Shown here: one piece after another, positions 8,703 to 17,413 of the stretch
Numbering within the stretch: position 1 is the first letter of the stretch
Layout: the number at the start of each line of letters is the position of its first letter
NCBI GenBank assembly: GCA_900129595.1
Contig: FQWG01000002.1
Coordinates: forward strand, 248,001-312,000
Length of the DNA: 64,000 bases
Origin: Flavobacterium frigidimaris
GTDB taxonomy: Bacteria; Bacteroidota; Bacteroidia; Flavobacteriales; Flavobacteriaceae
Direction of reading: 5' to 3'
Program-made: the position numbers and the translations under genes
Notes under the pieces: generated by a model
Database searches by the model: none
What the model was told of the DNA's origin: nothing
Seen by the model: only the letters and a program-made list of their open reading frames with translations

Positions 8703-8954
8703 ATGAAAATTGCACTAACCAAACAACCGGACATGAAAATTTTAGACATTTTAAGAAAAATAAAAAACAATCCGTGGGTTGGTGTTGCTGTTTCATTAAC
8801 CTTAATTATCCCCAGTTTATACGAAATCCTGGATGACATTACGGTTTTCAGAAAGGAATATATATTATTATTCATCGCATTTCCCATTTATATCAAATCC
8901 CTGAAAAAGATATTCGACGATATGCTGGATGCCTATGATGACTTATCCGAATAA
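8703..8954 (+). CDS. Small two-helix membrane protein, possible LytTR target
   Basis: This is an 83-residue hypothetical protein. Two hydrophobic segments (about 27-43 GVAVSLTLIIPSLYEIL and 56-70 YILLFIAFPIYIKSL) suggest a membrane hairpin with an amphipathic N terminus and an acidic C-terminal tail (DDMLDAYDDLSE). A second in-frame ATG at 8733 would give a 73-residue form starting MKILDILRK. It lies alone between the LytTR-like operator and its own terminator. I do not recognise a named family. The context suggests it is the output, or a feedback partner, of the kinase/LytTR pair. Confidence 0.65.
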   Translation: MKIALTKQPDMKILDILRKIKNNPWVGVAVSLTLIIPSLYEILDDITVFRKEYILLFIAFPIYIKSLKKIFDDMLDAYDDLSE

Positions 8955-9008
8955 AACATATACAAAATAATTTAGAATCCCGTTTGCCCCGTTCTTCTTT
9001 ATATCCAG

Positions 9009-9044
9009 AGTTCCAATTCTTCATTCTTGAATTGGAACTTTTTA
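9009..9044 (+). terminator. Intrinsic terminator after the small membrane gene
   Basis: AGTTCCAATTC (9009-9019) and GAATTGGAACT (9029-9039) form a perfect 11-bp stem with a 9-base loop and a following T tract. Its position argues that the next gene starts at 9119, not further upstream in the same frame. Confidence 0.85.
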
Positions 9045-9118
9045 TTTTTTATTATTTACCACGCAACCTTTTTGATTTTAAGCTACTATTAATTAGAACC
9101 AGGCTAAAAATAATCAAA

Positions 9119-10444
9119 ATGATAAACTTTATAAAAACAACCACAGTAGTAATTTCTTTATTAGTAATCGCTTTAATATTCGGATGCTCTAATTTCGAAG
9201 ACAACTGGCGCGAAACAGCAAGTATCGATACAGGAACACCTGGCAAAATAATCGAAAAAAGTTCTGAGCTGTATATTACTTTGCAAAAAGCAACAACCAG
9301 CAAAGCTCTTGAAGGCGGAGAAGTTCCTCCTTGTGTAGAATTTGTTTATCCTTTGAGTTTAAGAATATATGACAATAATTTAAACGGTATAGGCTCCACC
9401 AATATACACAGCGATGTCGAATTTAGTAAAATTCTGGAAAACCTTCCAAACGGGCAATCTTTAAGCATAAGCTATCCTATAGCAACAACTTTAGAAGATG
9501 GTACAAAGTATACCGTTAATAATAATACCGAATTGGCTATCGCTCTAAAAAACTGCAGTAGAGAAGACATTATAAGATATTATAATGACTTGTTGGTTCC
9601 TCCAACTCAAAATCCTTTACAATATTTCTGGAGAATTAAATATTCTGAAACAGGAGACAATACTTACTTTAGCGGAAGCTTTTTAGTAAATTCGGGAGGC
9701 TATTTGCTTTTTTATTATAACACCCAAAAATATTACGGAACGTTTTTCTTTTTATTTGTTGATGACAAACTACATATTAACATCAATTTAGAAGGAGATT
9801 CCGAAGTAGCAAAATACTGGAACATTGATCGCGAAGTAGAAGTAGACGGGATTAATATCACTATAAAAACAGATCCTAAAGACATTAAACTGGAACTCAT
9901 ATACGAATCGAGAAAAGAGTATAAAGTTGGAGATACTGGACCCGCAAAAGGAATCGTTTTTTACGACAAAGGCGAATATACATTTGGATGGAGGTACATG
10001 GAAGTCGCAACAAAAGATCTAAAGGATAATGAATGGGGATGCGCTGCTTCGGCGATACCGAACGCAAGAAATACTGAATTAGGAACCGGATTCTATAATA
10101 CCGCCCAGATTATTAACTATCATGATAACCTTGCAAATTACTACGCAAATCCATCTATTTGCAATAATGCTAATAACGGAACTTTACTAGCAAAAGATGC
10201 CATAAAACAAATTCAGGATGTTTTTATCGATTGGTTTCTGCCTTCTGCAGATGAACTTGATTTGGTATACAAAAACCTATATTTAAACAATTTAGGAAAT
10301 TTCCAGGATTCAGTTTACTGGAGCTCTACAGAAATTGATGCAAATACGGTGTCTACAGTTGATTTTAAAACCGGAGAAAAAACCGTTACATCAAAAATTC
10401 CGGAAAAAGGTACGGTCAAAGCCAGAGCAATAAGATACTTTTAA
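9119..10444 (+). CDS. Lipoprotein with C-terminal DUF1566/Lcl-like domain
   Basis: I start at the ATG at 9119, which gives 441 residues and places a lipobox at FGC (Cys23) after a hydrophobic signal; the same frame is open further upstream but runs through a terminator. The N-terminal 270 residues are unrecognised beta-rich sequence. The C-terminal part (about 280-441) begins YKVGDTGPAKGIVFYDKG and contains GWRYMEVA and WFLPSADELDLVYKNL, the signature of the DUF1566/Lcl fold found in secreted and surface proteins. It is probably exported to the cell surface or outer membrane. It precedes the sigma factor gene by 60 bp and may belong to that regulon; its function is unknown. Confidence 0.75.
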   Translation: MINFIKTTTVVISLLVIALIFGCSNFEDNWRETASIDTGTPGKIIEKSSELYITLQKATTSKALEGGEVPPCVEFVYPLSLRIYDNNLNGIGSTNIHSDVEFSKILENLPNGQSLSISYPIATTLEDGTKYTVNNNTELAIALKNCSREDIIRYYNDLLVPPTQNPLQYFWRIKYSETGDNTYFSGSFLVNSGGYLLFYYNTQKYYGTFFFLFVDDKLHININLEGDSEVAKYWNIDREVEVDGINITIKTDPKDIKLELIYESRKEYKVGDTGPAKGIVFYDKGEYTFGWRYMEVATKDLKDNEWGCAASAIPNARNTELGTGFYNTAQIINYHDNLANYYANPSICNNANNGTLLAKDAIKQIQDVFIDWFLPSADELDLVYKNLYLNNLGNFQDSVYWSSTEIDANTVSTVDFKTGEKTVTSKIPEKGTVKARAIRYF

Positions 10445-10504
10445 TTTAATTGCCGAAAGGTAATTCTAATTCCTATATTTAAAAACCATTAAACATTTTC
10501 ATTT

Positions 10505-11056
10505 TTGAATTTAGATCAACTCATAAAAGGGTGCATTAAGCAAAACCGGAAATCACAGGAAGAACTCTATAACTTATATTACAAAATTCTCTTTGTAACG
10601 AGTTTAAAGTACTGTACAAATGATTCTGAAGCTGAAGATAATCTTCATGACGCTTTTATTGAGATATTCACCAATATCAAAAATTATAAGGGTTCGGGAA
10701 GTTTTGAAGGCTGGATGAAAAGAATTACGATCAATAAAGCCATTAGCCGATATCGTGATTCCTCCTTTTTAACACCTATTAAAGACGACATTTCTCAAGA
10801 TGTTTTTATAGAAGAAAACGAAATAGATCTTTCATTGGATTATATGTTATCACTTATACAAGAACTCCCCCATCAATATAGATTAGTTTTTAATTTATAT
10901 GAATTAGACGAATACTCTCATAAAGAAATTGCAGTAATGCTCTCGATAAGCGAAAGCACTTCGAAATCTAATTTACACAGAGCCAAAATAATTTTAAAAG
11001 AAAAAATCACTTCAAAAAAGCCATTCCATAACTACAAATCAAATCATGGAAAATAG
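10505..11056 (+). CDS. ECF RNA polymerase sigma factor
   Basis: The 183-residue protein has sigma region 2 (about 10-85, with LYNLYYKILFVTSLKYC, DAFIEIFTNIKNYKGSGSFEGWMKRI) and region 4 (about 118-170, with LPHQYRLVFNLYELDEYSHKEIAVML and STSKSNLHRAK). No region 3 is present, which makes it a group 4 (ECF) factor. The start is a TTG at 10505, because no ATG precedes region 2 in frame. Its 3' end overlaps the next gene by 11 bp, the usual coupling between an ECF factor and its regulator. Confidence 0.93.
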   Translation: MNLDQLIKGCIKQNRKSQEELYNLYYKILFVTSLKYCTNDSEAEDNLHDAFIEIFTNIKNYKGSGSFEGWMKRITINKAISRYRDSSFLTPIKDDISQDVFIEENEIDLSLDYMLSLIQELPHQYRLVFNLYELDEYSHKEIAVMLSISESTSKSNLHRAKIILKEKITSKKPFHNYKSNHGK

Positions 11057-12593
11057 AAACGAAATAGGAAAAATATTCAAAGATAAATTGGCACTTCTGG
11101 ACAAGAAACCAAGTGATAATCTATGGGCATCAATTGAAACTGATTTAAATAAAAAAAGAAAAAGAAAAATTTTATTCTGGCTTTTACCAATCTTATTATG
11201 TACCGCTATTACAACTTCAATCTTATTTTTTGAACAAACTCAGCAAAGTAAAACTAATACTGAAAATGTTCAGAAAAAAGACAGAATTGTTTCTAAGCCC
11301 AATTTTTCTCAGGATAAAGATAAAGCCTCTAAAACAAAACAAACTACAGTATCTCAACCTGGGAAATCTGTCAATTCAAAAACAATAAAAGTTCGGGATA
11401 CTAAAACAAATTTAATCGTATCTCAATCTAAACCAACAACAAAAACAACAATAGGTCCATCTACTGAAACAAAAACTACCATTAAAAAAAGTAGATCTGA
11501 GAAATTAATAAAACAATCTTCAAAACTAATAACATCTACAGAAGATTATGAAGAATATGAAGTAGTGAAAAAATATAAAGTAATTGTAAAAAAGAACAAA
11601 ACAATTACTACTACTCAAAAAGCGTCAAACACAAAAATTACTAAAAAATTACCTACGAAGAAGTTGATTAGCAGTAATAAAAAGAAAGCTTCAAATTCAA
11701 AAAAGAAAACAATTAATAAGGTGCCTAAAAAATCTAAAACAATTATATCCAAACCAATAGACTCAATTAACAATACAATTCAATTGAAGGAAGAAACTAT
11801 AAATGAACCTTTATTAAGTATTGCAAAAACAGATACTGTCAAAAAAGACACTTTACTAAAGAAACCAGAAAGAAAATCAACTCCAAAACGTGAATACGTA
11901 AAAAGGGATTATCCAAAGCAAAAGAGTGAAACAGATCCTGAATATTCTGTTTCTGTTTATTATGGGCCGGCGATTTCCGGATCATTAGCAAAGGAATCTA
12001 TGATTAACAAAGGTTTTAATGATTTCTCCAAAAGCCACCCAATAACATCTCATTACGGATTTTACTTTAAATCGATGTATGGTAAAATTGGCTTTAAAGT
12101 GGGTGTTTCCAAAATAAATTTAAAAACTGCTACCACCGTCAATGATCCATCTGCTCTAAGATATGAAAACATAACAATGAATAATTATAACAGCGTAGAT
12201 ATTGATAATTTTATTAAAAATGATGGCGAAGGAAAATTTGAACAAAAAATTTCTTATTATGAAATGCCTTTAGAATTTAATTATGCCTTAAAAAAAGACG
12301 AAAGCCGTTTTGGTGCAGCAGCTTTTACAGGTTTTAGCATTTTAATTTTGGATAAGAATGAACTATCCTTTTCTTCGGAAAACTTTAAAAATCAAAAAAT
12401 TGGAGAACTAAAAAATCTTTCAGAAACCAATTTGTCTTTTAATCTGGGATTAGGCTTTAATTATAGGCTAACAGAAAAATTTCAGCTTGATTTTAATCCA
12501 ATTTTCAAATATTATCTTACCACATACAATGAAGATAATACGGCAAAACCTTACAGTGTATCGATACAATCTGGCGTAACATATAAATTTTAA
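11046..12593 (+). CDS. Membrane-anchored protein with C-terminal outer-membrane barrel, putative anti-sigma tether
   Basis: The 515-residue protein has a short charged N terminus in the cytoplasm (1-41, with PSDNLWASIETDLNKKRKR), one membrane segment (about 42-62, ILFWLLPILLCTAITTSILF), a very long Lys/Thr/Ser-rich low-complexity linker (about 63-300), and a C-terminal domain (about 301-515) that looks like an 8-10-stranded outer membrane barrel (YSVSVYYGPAISGSL, FNLGLGFNYRL, ending VTYKF with a C-terminal Phe). Overlap with the ECF gene suggests it controls that sigma factor. A chain anchored in the inner membrane whose C terminus folds in the outer membrane could sense envelope state. Domain limits are by eye; anti-sigma activity is inferred only from context. 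Confidence 0.7.
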   Translation: MENRNEIGKIFKDKLALLDKKPSDNLWASIETDLNKKRKRKILFWLLPILLCTAITTSILFFEQTQQSKTNTENVQKKDRIVSKPNFSQDKDKASKTKQTTVSQPGKSVNSKTIKVRDTKTNLIVSQSKPTTKTTIGPSTETKTTIKKSRSEKLIKQSSKLITSTEDYEEYEVVKKYKVIVKKNKTITTTQKASNTKITKKLPTKKLISSNKKKASNSKKKTINKVPKKSKTIISKPIDSINNTIQLKEETINEPLLSIAKTDTVKKDTLLKKPERKSTPKREYVKRDYPKQKSETDPEYSVSVYYGPAISGSLAKESMINKGFNDFSKSHPITSHYGFYFKSMYGKIGFKVGVSKINLKTATTVNDPSALRYENITMNNYNSVDIDNFIKNDGEGKFEQKISYYEMPLEFNYALKKDESRFGAAAFTGFSILILDKNELSFSSENFKNQKIGELKNLSETNLSFNLGLGFNYRLTEKFQLDFNPIFKYYLTTYNEDNTAKPYSVSIQSGVTYKF

Positions 12594-12678
12594 AAAATAT
12601 TTTTCATTTAGTTGTAACTTTTTTGATACTTCATACGTATAATCATTTGTACACTTAAAAATTGAGGAGACAAAAAAC

Positions 12679-13542
12679 ATGAGACAACTTAAAATCACCA
12701 AGCAGGTAACCAATCGTGAAACTGCATCGTTAGACAAATACCTACAAGAAATTGGAAAAGTTGACCTAATTACCGCTGATGAAGAGGTAGAATTAGCACA
12801 AAGAATTAAAGCGGGTGATCAAAGAGCTTTAGAAAAATTAACAAAAGCCAACCTACGTTTCGTTGTATCGGTTGCTAAACAATATCAAAATCAAGGATTA
12901 ACTCTTCCGGATTTAATTAATGAAGGAAACTTAGGTTTAATTAAAGCGGCTCAACGTTTTGATGAAACTCGTGGTTTCAAATTCATCTCTTACGCTGTAT
13001 GGTGGATTCGTCAATCGATCCTTCAGGCTTTGGCTGAACAATCCCGTATTGTTCGTTTACCATTAAACAAAATTGGTTCTATCAATAAAATCAACAAGAT
13101 GTACGCTTTATTAGAGCAATCTAACGAACGTCCGCCTTCAGCTGAAGAAATTGCAAAAGAACTTGACATGACAGTAAATGATGTAAAAGAGTCTATGAAA
13201 AACTCTGGCCGTCACTTATCTATGGATGCTCCACTTGTTGAGGGAGAAGATTCTAACCTTTATGACGTTTTACGTTCTGGAGAATCTCCAAACCCGGACA
13301 GAGAGTTGATTCACGAATCATTACGTACTGAAATCGAACGTTCATTAGAAACATTAACTCCTAGAGAGGCAGATGTTGTTCGTTTGTATTTTGGTCTTGG
13401 CGATCAGCACCCAATGACTTTAGAAGAAATTGGAGAAACTTTCGACTTAACTCGTGAGCGTGTTCGTCAGATTAAAGAAAAAGCAATCCGCAGATTAAAA
13501 CATACTTCAAGAAGTAAAATCCTTAAAACTTACTTAGGATAA
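12679..13542 (+). CDS. rpoD: Primary RNA polymerase sigma factor RpoD/SigA
   Basis: At 287 residues it lacks region 1.1, the normal short form of Bacteroidota RpoD. Region 1.2 is [16 protein letters not shown]. Region 2 has [34 protein letters not shown] and [10 protein letters not shown]. Region 3 has [13 protein letters not shown]. Region 4 has [15 protein letters not shown] and [17 protein letters not shown]. It recognises the TTG / TAnnTTTG promoters seen across this window. The start at 12679 gives the family-typical [15 protein letters not shown] terminus. Confidence 0.98.
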   Translation: MRQLKITKQVTNRETASLDKYLQEIGKVDLITADEEVELAQRIKAGDQRALEKLTKANLRFVVSVAKQYQNQGLTLPDLINEGNLGLIKAAQRFDETRGFKFISYAVWWIRQSILQALAEQSRIVRLPLNKIGSINKINKMYALLEQSNERPPSAEEIAKELDMTVNDVKESMKNSGRHLSMDAPLVEGEDSNLYDVLRSGESPNPDRELIHESLRTEIERSLETLTPREADVVRLYFGLGDQHPMTLEEIGETFDLTRERVRQIKEKAIRRLKHTSRSKILKTYLG

Positions 13543-13567
13543 TTAAAAAAATAAATCCAATATTTTT

Positions 13568-13607
13568 AAATTCCAAATTCCAATTATTGTATTGGGATTT
13601 GGAATTT
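13568..13607. other. 17-bp hairpin after rpoD
   Basis: Arms at 13568-13584 and 13591-13607 pair along 17 bp with one wobble around a 6-base loop. No T tract follows, so it may protect the rpoD mRNA 3' end or assist termination together with the next hairpin rather than being a classical terminator. Confidence 0.55.
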
Positions 13608-13682
13608 ATTACGAAAGTGCTTATATTGGACTTTAAAGCAAACAACAGTTTGATTGACTGTTCGTTTTTTGATTGATGATTG

Positions 13683-13710
13683 AAACTCCGGCTGATTACC
13701 GGAGTTTTTT
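13683..13710 (+). terminator. Intrinsic terminator downstream of rpoD
   Basis: AAACTCCGG (13683-13691) pairs with CCGGAGTTT (13699-13707) around CTGATTA, followed by TTT. This probably ends the rpoD transcript. Confidence 0.8.
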
Positions 13711-13731
13711 ATTGGCCTTAATTGAAAATTC

Positions 13732-13900
13732 ATTTAACCGCAAAGTCAGCAAAGGTTTTTTATCTTTTGGGTCTTGTAAAAACATAAAGCTCGCAAAGCT
13801 TTGCGTTGATCCAACTTTGCGAACTTTGTAAATTCACCAAAACCTTCAGCATAAAACTTTGTGAACTTTGCGTAAATCTTTGCGGACTTTGCGGTTAAAT
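13732..13900. repeat. Long palindromic intergenic repeat (GCAAAG family)
   Basis: Arms of 23 bp at 13732-13754 and 13878-13900 are inverted copies with one mismatch (ATTTAACCGCAAAGTC core). The interior contains several CTTTGCGAAC/GCAAAG units and a perfect palindrome CGCAAAGCTTTGCG (13792-13805). The same sequence theme returns near 43.74-43.86 kb, so this is a dispersed family. The right arm abuts the rpe promoter. Confidence 0.7.
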
Positions 13901-13923
13901 TTCAATGTAAGTCATAAAAAATC

Positions 13924-13931
13924 TATCTTTG
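13924..13931 (+). promoter_or_regulatory. -7 box of the rpe promoter
   Basis: TATCTTTG matches the Bacteroidota -7 consensus TAnnTTTG exactly and lies 30 bp before the rpe ATG. I see no convincing TTG at -33. Confidence 0.5.
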
Positions 13932-13960
13932 CAAAAAATAACACAACACACAACTACACA

Positions 13961-14623
13961 ATGAAGAATACACTTATTGCTCCTTCTGTTCTTGCAGCTG
14001 ATTTTGCCAATTTACAACGTGATATCGAAATGATCAATAACAGTCAGGCTGATTGGTTTCATATAGATATTATGGATGGTGTTTTCGTTCCGAATATTTC
14101 TTTTGGAATGCCGGTTTTAGAAGCAATTTCAAGACATGCTAAAAAAACAATCGATGTACATTTAATGATCGTTGATCCGGACAGATACATCAAAACTTTT
14201 GCAGATTTGGGCGCCAATATTCTGAGTGTTCATTACGAAGCTTGCACACACCTTCACAGAACTCTTCAGGCCATTAAAGCTGAAGGAATGAAAGCCGGAG
14301 TTGCGATCAATCCCCATACTAACATCGACTTACTAGAAGATGTTATAAACGATATTGACTTAGTTTGTATCATGAGTGTGAATCCTGGTTTTGGAGGACA
14401 ATCCTTTATAGAAAACACCTATGATAAAGTAAAAAAACTAAAAGCTTTAATCACTCGCAAAAACGCTTCAACGATTATCGAAATTGACGGTGGCGTTACC
14501 AGTAAAAATGCAAAACAATTAGTAGAAGCCGGAGCTGATGTTTTAGTTGCAGGAAGCTTTGTTTTCAAGGCAGAGAATCCAACTCAGACGATTGCAGAAT
14601 TAAAAGCATTGACAACTTTCTAA
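13961..14623 (+). CDS. rpe: Ribulose-phosphate 3-epimerase
   Basis: With the ATG at 13961 the protein is 220 residues, the normal length for this TIM-barrel enzyme, which interconverts ribulose-5-phosphate and xylulose-5-phosphate in the pentose phosphate pathway. Motifs: IAPSVLAADFANL at the N terminus, WFHIDIMDGVFVPNISFG, IDVHLMIVDPD, MSVNPGFGGQSFI and IEIDGGV. Metal ligands (His/Asp of HIDIMDG and DVHLM, Asp of EIDGG) are all present. The frame is open further upstream, but that part overlaps the palindromic repeat and promoter. Confidence 0.97.
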   Translation: MKNTLIAPSVLAADFANLQRDIEMINNSQADWFHIDIMDGVFVPNISFGMPVLEAISRHAKKTIDVHLMIVDPDRYIKTFADLGANILSVHYEACTHLHRTLQAIKAEGMKAGVAINPHTNIDLLEDVINDIDLVCIMSVNPGFGGQSFIENTYDKVKKLKALITRKNASTIIEIDGGVTSKNAKQLVEAGADVLVAGSFVFKAENPTQTIAELKALTTF

Positions 14624-14644
14624 GTTTCAAAAGACATAAAAACT

Positions 14645-14672
14645 AAGCCGGAGAGAAATCTTCGGCTTTTTT
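14645..14672 (+). terminator. Intrinsic terminator after rpe
   Basis: AAGCCGGAGA pairs with TCTTCGGCTT around GAAA, with one wobble, followed by a T run. It starts 21 bp after the rpe stop. Confidence 0.85.
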
Positions 14673-14760
14673 ATTAAATTAAACCTATCCTATCTTCGTA
14701 AGAAAATCAGCAAAATCATGGTTAACTCTATCTAAATCTTTTAAGTAGATTTTTTTTTTT

Positions 14761-14905
14761 GCCACGGACCGGGCGATAGCAAAAAAGCGAAGCAATTCAT
14801 GAATTATTTTTTCACGCAGATTTAAAAAGATTAATACAGATAAGGGCAGAATTAATTTAATAAAAATCCAAAATTAAATTTGCTCTAATCTGCAAGATCT
14901 GCTCG
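14761..14905. repeat. Degenerate intergenic repeat (GCAGATT family)
   Basis: The stretch from 14673 to 14930 carries no gene. Within it, TTTTTTCACGCAGATTT (about 14808-14823) is a loose inverted match to the segment AATCTGCAAGATCTGCTCG (14887-14905), and GCCACGGACCGGG at 14761 interrupts the AT-rich sequence. It looks like a decayed copy of the CGCAGATT-type intergenic repeats of flavobacteria. Confidence 0.45.
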
Positions 14906-14930
14906 AAAAAAGACCTTTACAATCCTTTAA

Positions 14931-15770
14931 TCAATTCTGAAAAACCTTAGCTTTTCTATATCCGGTCAAGCTAATATTTCTGTGCTTTTTAAAAAATTTA
15001 TTGAGATGGCTTTCGTCAGAAAAACCAAATTCATCTACAATTTCATTGATTCTCATATCACTGAAATTTAAGCGATGCTCTATTAATCGTATTTTATAAT
15101 TAGAGACAAAAGACTGAATCGTTTCGCCACAATGATTTTTAAAATAGCTTCCCAAATAAGAATCTGAAATATCAAATTGTTCTGCTATAACAGACACTTT
15201 TAATCTTTGAGGACAGAAAATATTAGCCTGAATATAATTAATGATTTCGAGAACTCTTTTATCCGCACTTTCTTTTATTCCCGGTGGTTTTATTTTTGCT
15301 ATGTTTCTTGCAGCAATTACAATTAACGCATTTACATAATGAATTATTAAATCCTCATCATAAATATCCTTGCTGTCTATAATACGAATTAATGATTCTG
15401 ATATCGAGCTGACAAGAAATTCATCTTCTTTGCGCTTGAGAATACAACCCGACAAATGTGTTGCATAATGCAATAAACATTCAATATGATCAATACTTTT
15501 AGACCGGTATTCTTTTACATATTCACTATTAAGCTTGACCAGTAAAAACTCTGTTGTATTTGAAATATCAAAGGTGTGATAATCATTTGGCGTCAGCAGC
15601 ATCAGGTTTCCCGTTTGATAAGAAATACAGTTACCATTAATATGAAGAAATCCATTTCCTGAAATAACATACACCAACTGAAAAAAGCTAAACTGCGAAT
15701 TTACAATTGGACATTCGTCTACTTTTTTATAAAGTACTTCTACAGATTGGTGCATATTTTCTTTTCTCAT
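14931..15770 (-). CDS. AraC-family transcriptional regulator
   Basis: I use the ATG at 15770 (MRKENMHQSVEVLYKK), giving 279 residues; a TTG 14 codons upstream is less likely. The N-terminal half is a cupin-like ligand domain (GNGFLHINGNCISYQTGNLM). The C-terminal 100 residues are a double helix-turn-helix AraC domain: VSVIAEQFDISDSYLGSYFK for the first HTH and INEIVDEFGFSDESHLNKFF for the second. It is divergent from the DHA2 exporter, with only 88 bp between the starts, and is probably the local regulator of that exporter. Confidence 0.92.
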   Translation of the reverse strand: MRKENMHQSVEVLYKKVDECPIVNSQFSFFQLVYVISGNGFLHINGNCISYQTGNLMLLTPNDYHTFDISNTTEFLLVKLNSEYVKEYRSKSIDHIECLLHYATHLSGCILKRKEDEFLVSSISESLIRIIDSKDIYDEDLIIHYVNALIVIAARNIAKIKPPGIKESADKRVLEIINYIQANIFCPQRLKVSVIAEQFDISDSYLGSYFKNHCGETIQSFVSNYKIRLIEHRLNFSDMRINEIVDEFGFSDESHLNKFFKKHRNISLTGYRKAKVFQN

Positions 15771-15858
15771 CCAGCAAAGATACCTTTTTATAACAAAATT
15801 ATACTGAAACAATACCTTTATGTCAGTTTAATTTTGCCAAACATAAAATAACATACCA

Positions 15859-17400
15859 ATGAATCAAAAAATTTCCCCGGCCAAAAACACGATTGCCTTA
15901 ATTGCCATTTGTCTGGCCACATTAATGTTTTCTCTCGAAATCTCCAGTGTTCCCGTAATACTTCCCACACTGGAAAAGGTTTTAAACGCAAATCTACGAG
16001 ACATGCAATGGATTATGAATATTTATACTATTGGCTGTACCACAATTTTAATGGCCGCCGGAACTCTTGCCGATCGATACGGAAGAAAACGCATTCTCAT
16101 GATCACTTTAATTTTATTTGGTGTATCATCTTTAATCTGCGGTTTGGCTCAAAATGTAACGCTATTGGTTATCAGCCGATTTTTTCAGGGAGTAAGTGGC
16201 GGAGCGATGTTAATTTGTCAGGTCGCTACTTTATCACATCAGTTTCAGGAAGGCAAGGAACGCAGTAGAGCGTTTAGCATCTGGGGAATTATTCTTGGAG
16301 TCGGATTGGGTTTCGGACCTATTATTGGCGGTTCGATAGTCGCCTTATTATCCTGGGAATGGGTATTTCTAATCCATTTTCCAATCGCTATTCTTGCTGC
16401 AGCTCTTGTGTACGGTTATGTAGACGAATCTAAAGATCCCAATGTTAAAAAAATTGATATTTGGGGCATGATCACATTATCGGCAGCAATTTTTGGCCTG
16501 ATTTATTTTATAACACAGGGACCGGATCTGGGCTTTACAAATCCGATAGCTTTGGGCAGCATCATTATTTCAATAATAAGTTTTATTTTATTTGTATGGG
16601 TCGAAAAAACAAATCAATATCCGATGTTTGATTTTTCAGTATTTAAAATACGCAATTTTTCAGGTGCTGTTCTCGGTTCTATTGGAATGAATTTCAGCTT
16701 TTGGCCTTTTATCATTTATTTACCGATTTATTTTCAGTCTTATTTAGGATATGATGTAGTTTCAGTAGGACTTTCTTTGCTTGCGTATACTTTACCTACT
16801 TTGATTATTCCTCCATTTGCTGAATATTTCTCAGTCAGATATCGTTCCGGAATTGTAATTCCTTTTGGTCTTTTTATATTAGGATTAGGATTTATTGTGA
16901 TGAGATACGGTATGGTTGCAGAAAATCCCAGCTGGATCACAATACTTCCCGGTTCTCTTTTGGCAGGTATCGGACTTGGTTTTACAAATACTCCGGTTAC
17001 CAACACTACCACAGGTTCTGTTTCGAGTAATCGCGCAGGTATGGCGTCCGGTATCGATATGAGTGCAAGAATGATTACGCTCTCTATTAATATTGCGTTA
17101 ATGGGCTTTATTCTGGTCGAAGGAATTTATTCTTATCTGAATGCTGCTTTTGCAGGGGCTATTAATACAACTGTTTTACAAAGTATTGCAGAAAAAGTGG
17201 CAGCAGGAAATTTTACGTCCATGAATCAGGATTTTCCTGAACTCAATGCCATAGACTCGTCCGGATCGATTTTACATGCCGCTCTCGCCAATGGTTTTGA
17301 AATGGTATTATTGTATGGCGGTATTGGCGTCTGGATTTTAGCCTTGCTGAGTTTTATATTATTTAACCCTGCAACAGCACAAAAAAGTTCACTCAAATAA
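15859..17400 (+). CDS. DHA2-family MFS multidrug exporter (EmrB/QacA type)
   Basis: The 513-residue protein has about 14 membrane segments and the DHA2 landmarks: MQWIMNIYTIGCTTILMAAGT (segment 2 region), motif A GTLADRYGRKR, RFFQGVSGGAMLI, and motif C GVGLGFGPIIGGSI. EmrB/QacA proteins export drugs or toxic organic compounds with proton antiport. No EmrA-like membrane-fusion or TolC partner is adjacent. Control by the divergent AraC regulator is likely. It converges on the nuclease gene with only 13 bp between the stops. Confidence 0.92.
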   Translation: MNQKISPAKNTIALIAICLATLMFSLEISSVPVILPTLEKVLNANLRDMQWIMNIYTIGCTTILMAAGTLADRYGRKRILMITLILFGVSSLICGLAQNVTLLVISRFFQGVSGGAMLICQVATLSHQFQEGKERSRAFSIWGIILGVGLGFGPIIGGSIVALLSWEWVFLIHFPIAILAAALVYGYVDESKDPNVKKIDIWGMITLSAAIFGLIYFITQGPDLGFTNPIALGSIIISIISFILFVWVEKTNQYPMFDFSVFKIRNFSGAVLGSIGMNFSFWPFIIYLPIYFQSYLGYDVVSVGLSLLAYTLPTLIIPPFAEYFSVRYRSGIVIPFGLFILGLGFIVMRYGMVAENPSWITILPGSLLAGIGLGFTNTPVTNTTTGSVSSNRAGMASGIDMSARMITLSINIALMGFILVEGIYSYLNAAFAGAINTTVLQSIAEKVAAGNFTSMNQDFPELNAIDSSGSILHAALANGFEMVLLYGGIGVWILALLSFILFNPATAQKSSLK

Positions 17401-17413
17401 AAGCAGCGCTATT

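Noticed and set aside
12468..12737. 89-codon minus-strand frame across the start of rpoD
   Set aside because: It overlaps the end of the barrel protein and the conserved start of rpoD; no homology signal.
13868..13960. Upstream extension of rpe
   Set aside because: The extra 31 residues would be encoded by a repeat arm and the promoter box; the family starts at the ATG at 13961.
15909..16268. 119-codon plus-strand frame inside the DHA2 exporter gene
   Set aside because: An out-of-frame shadow of a clear 14-helix transporter.
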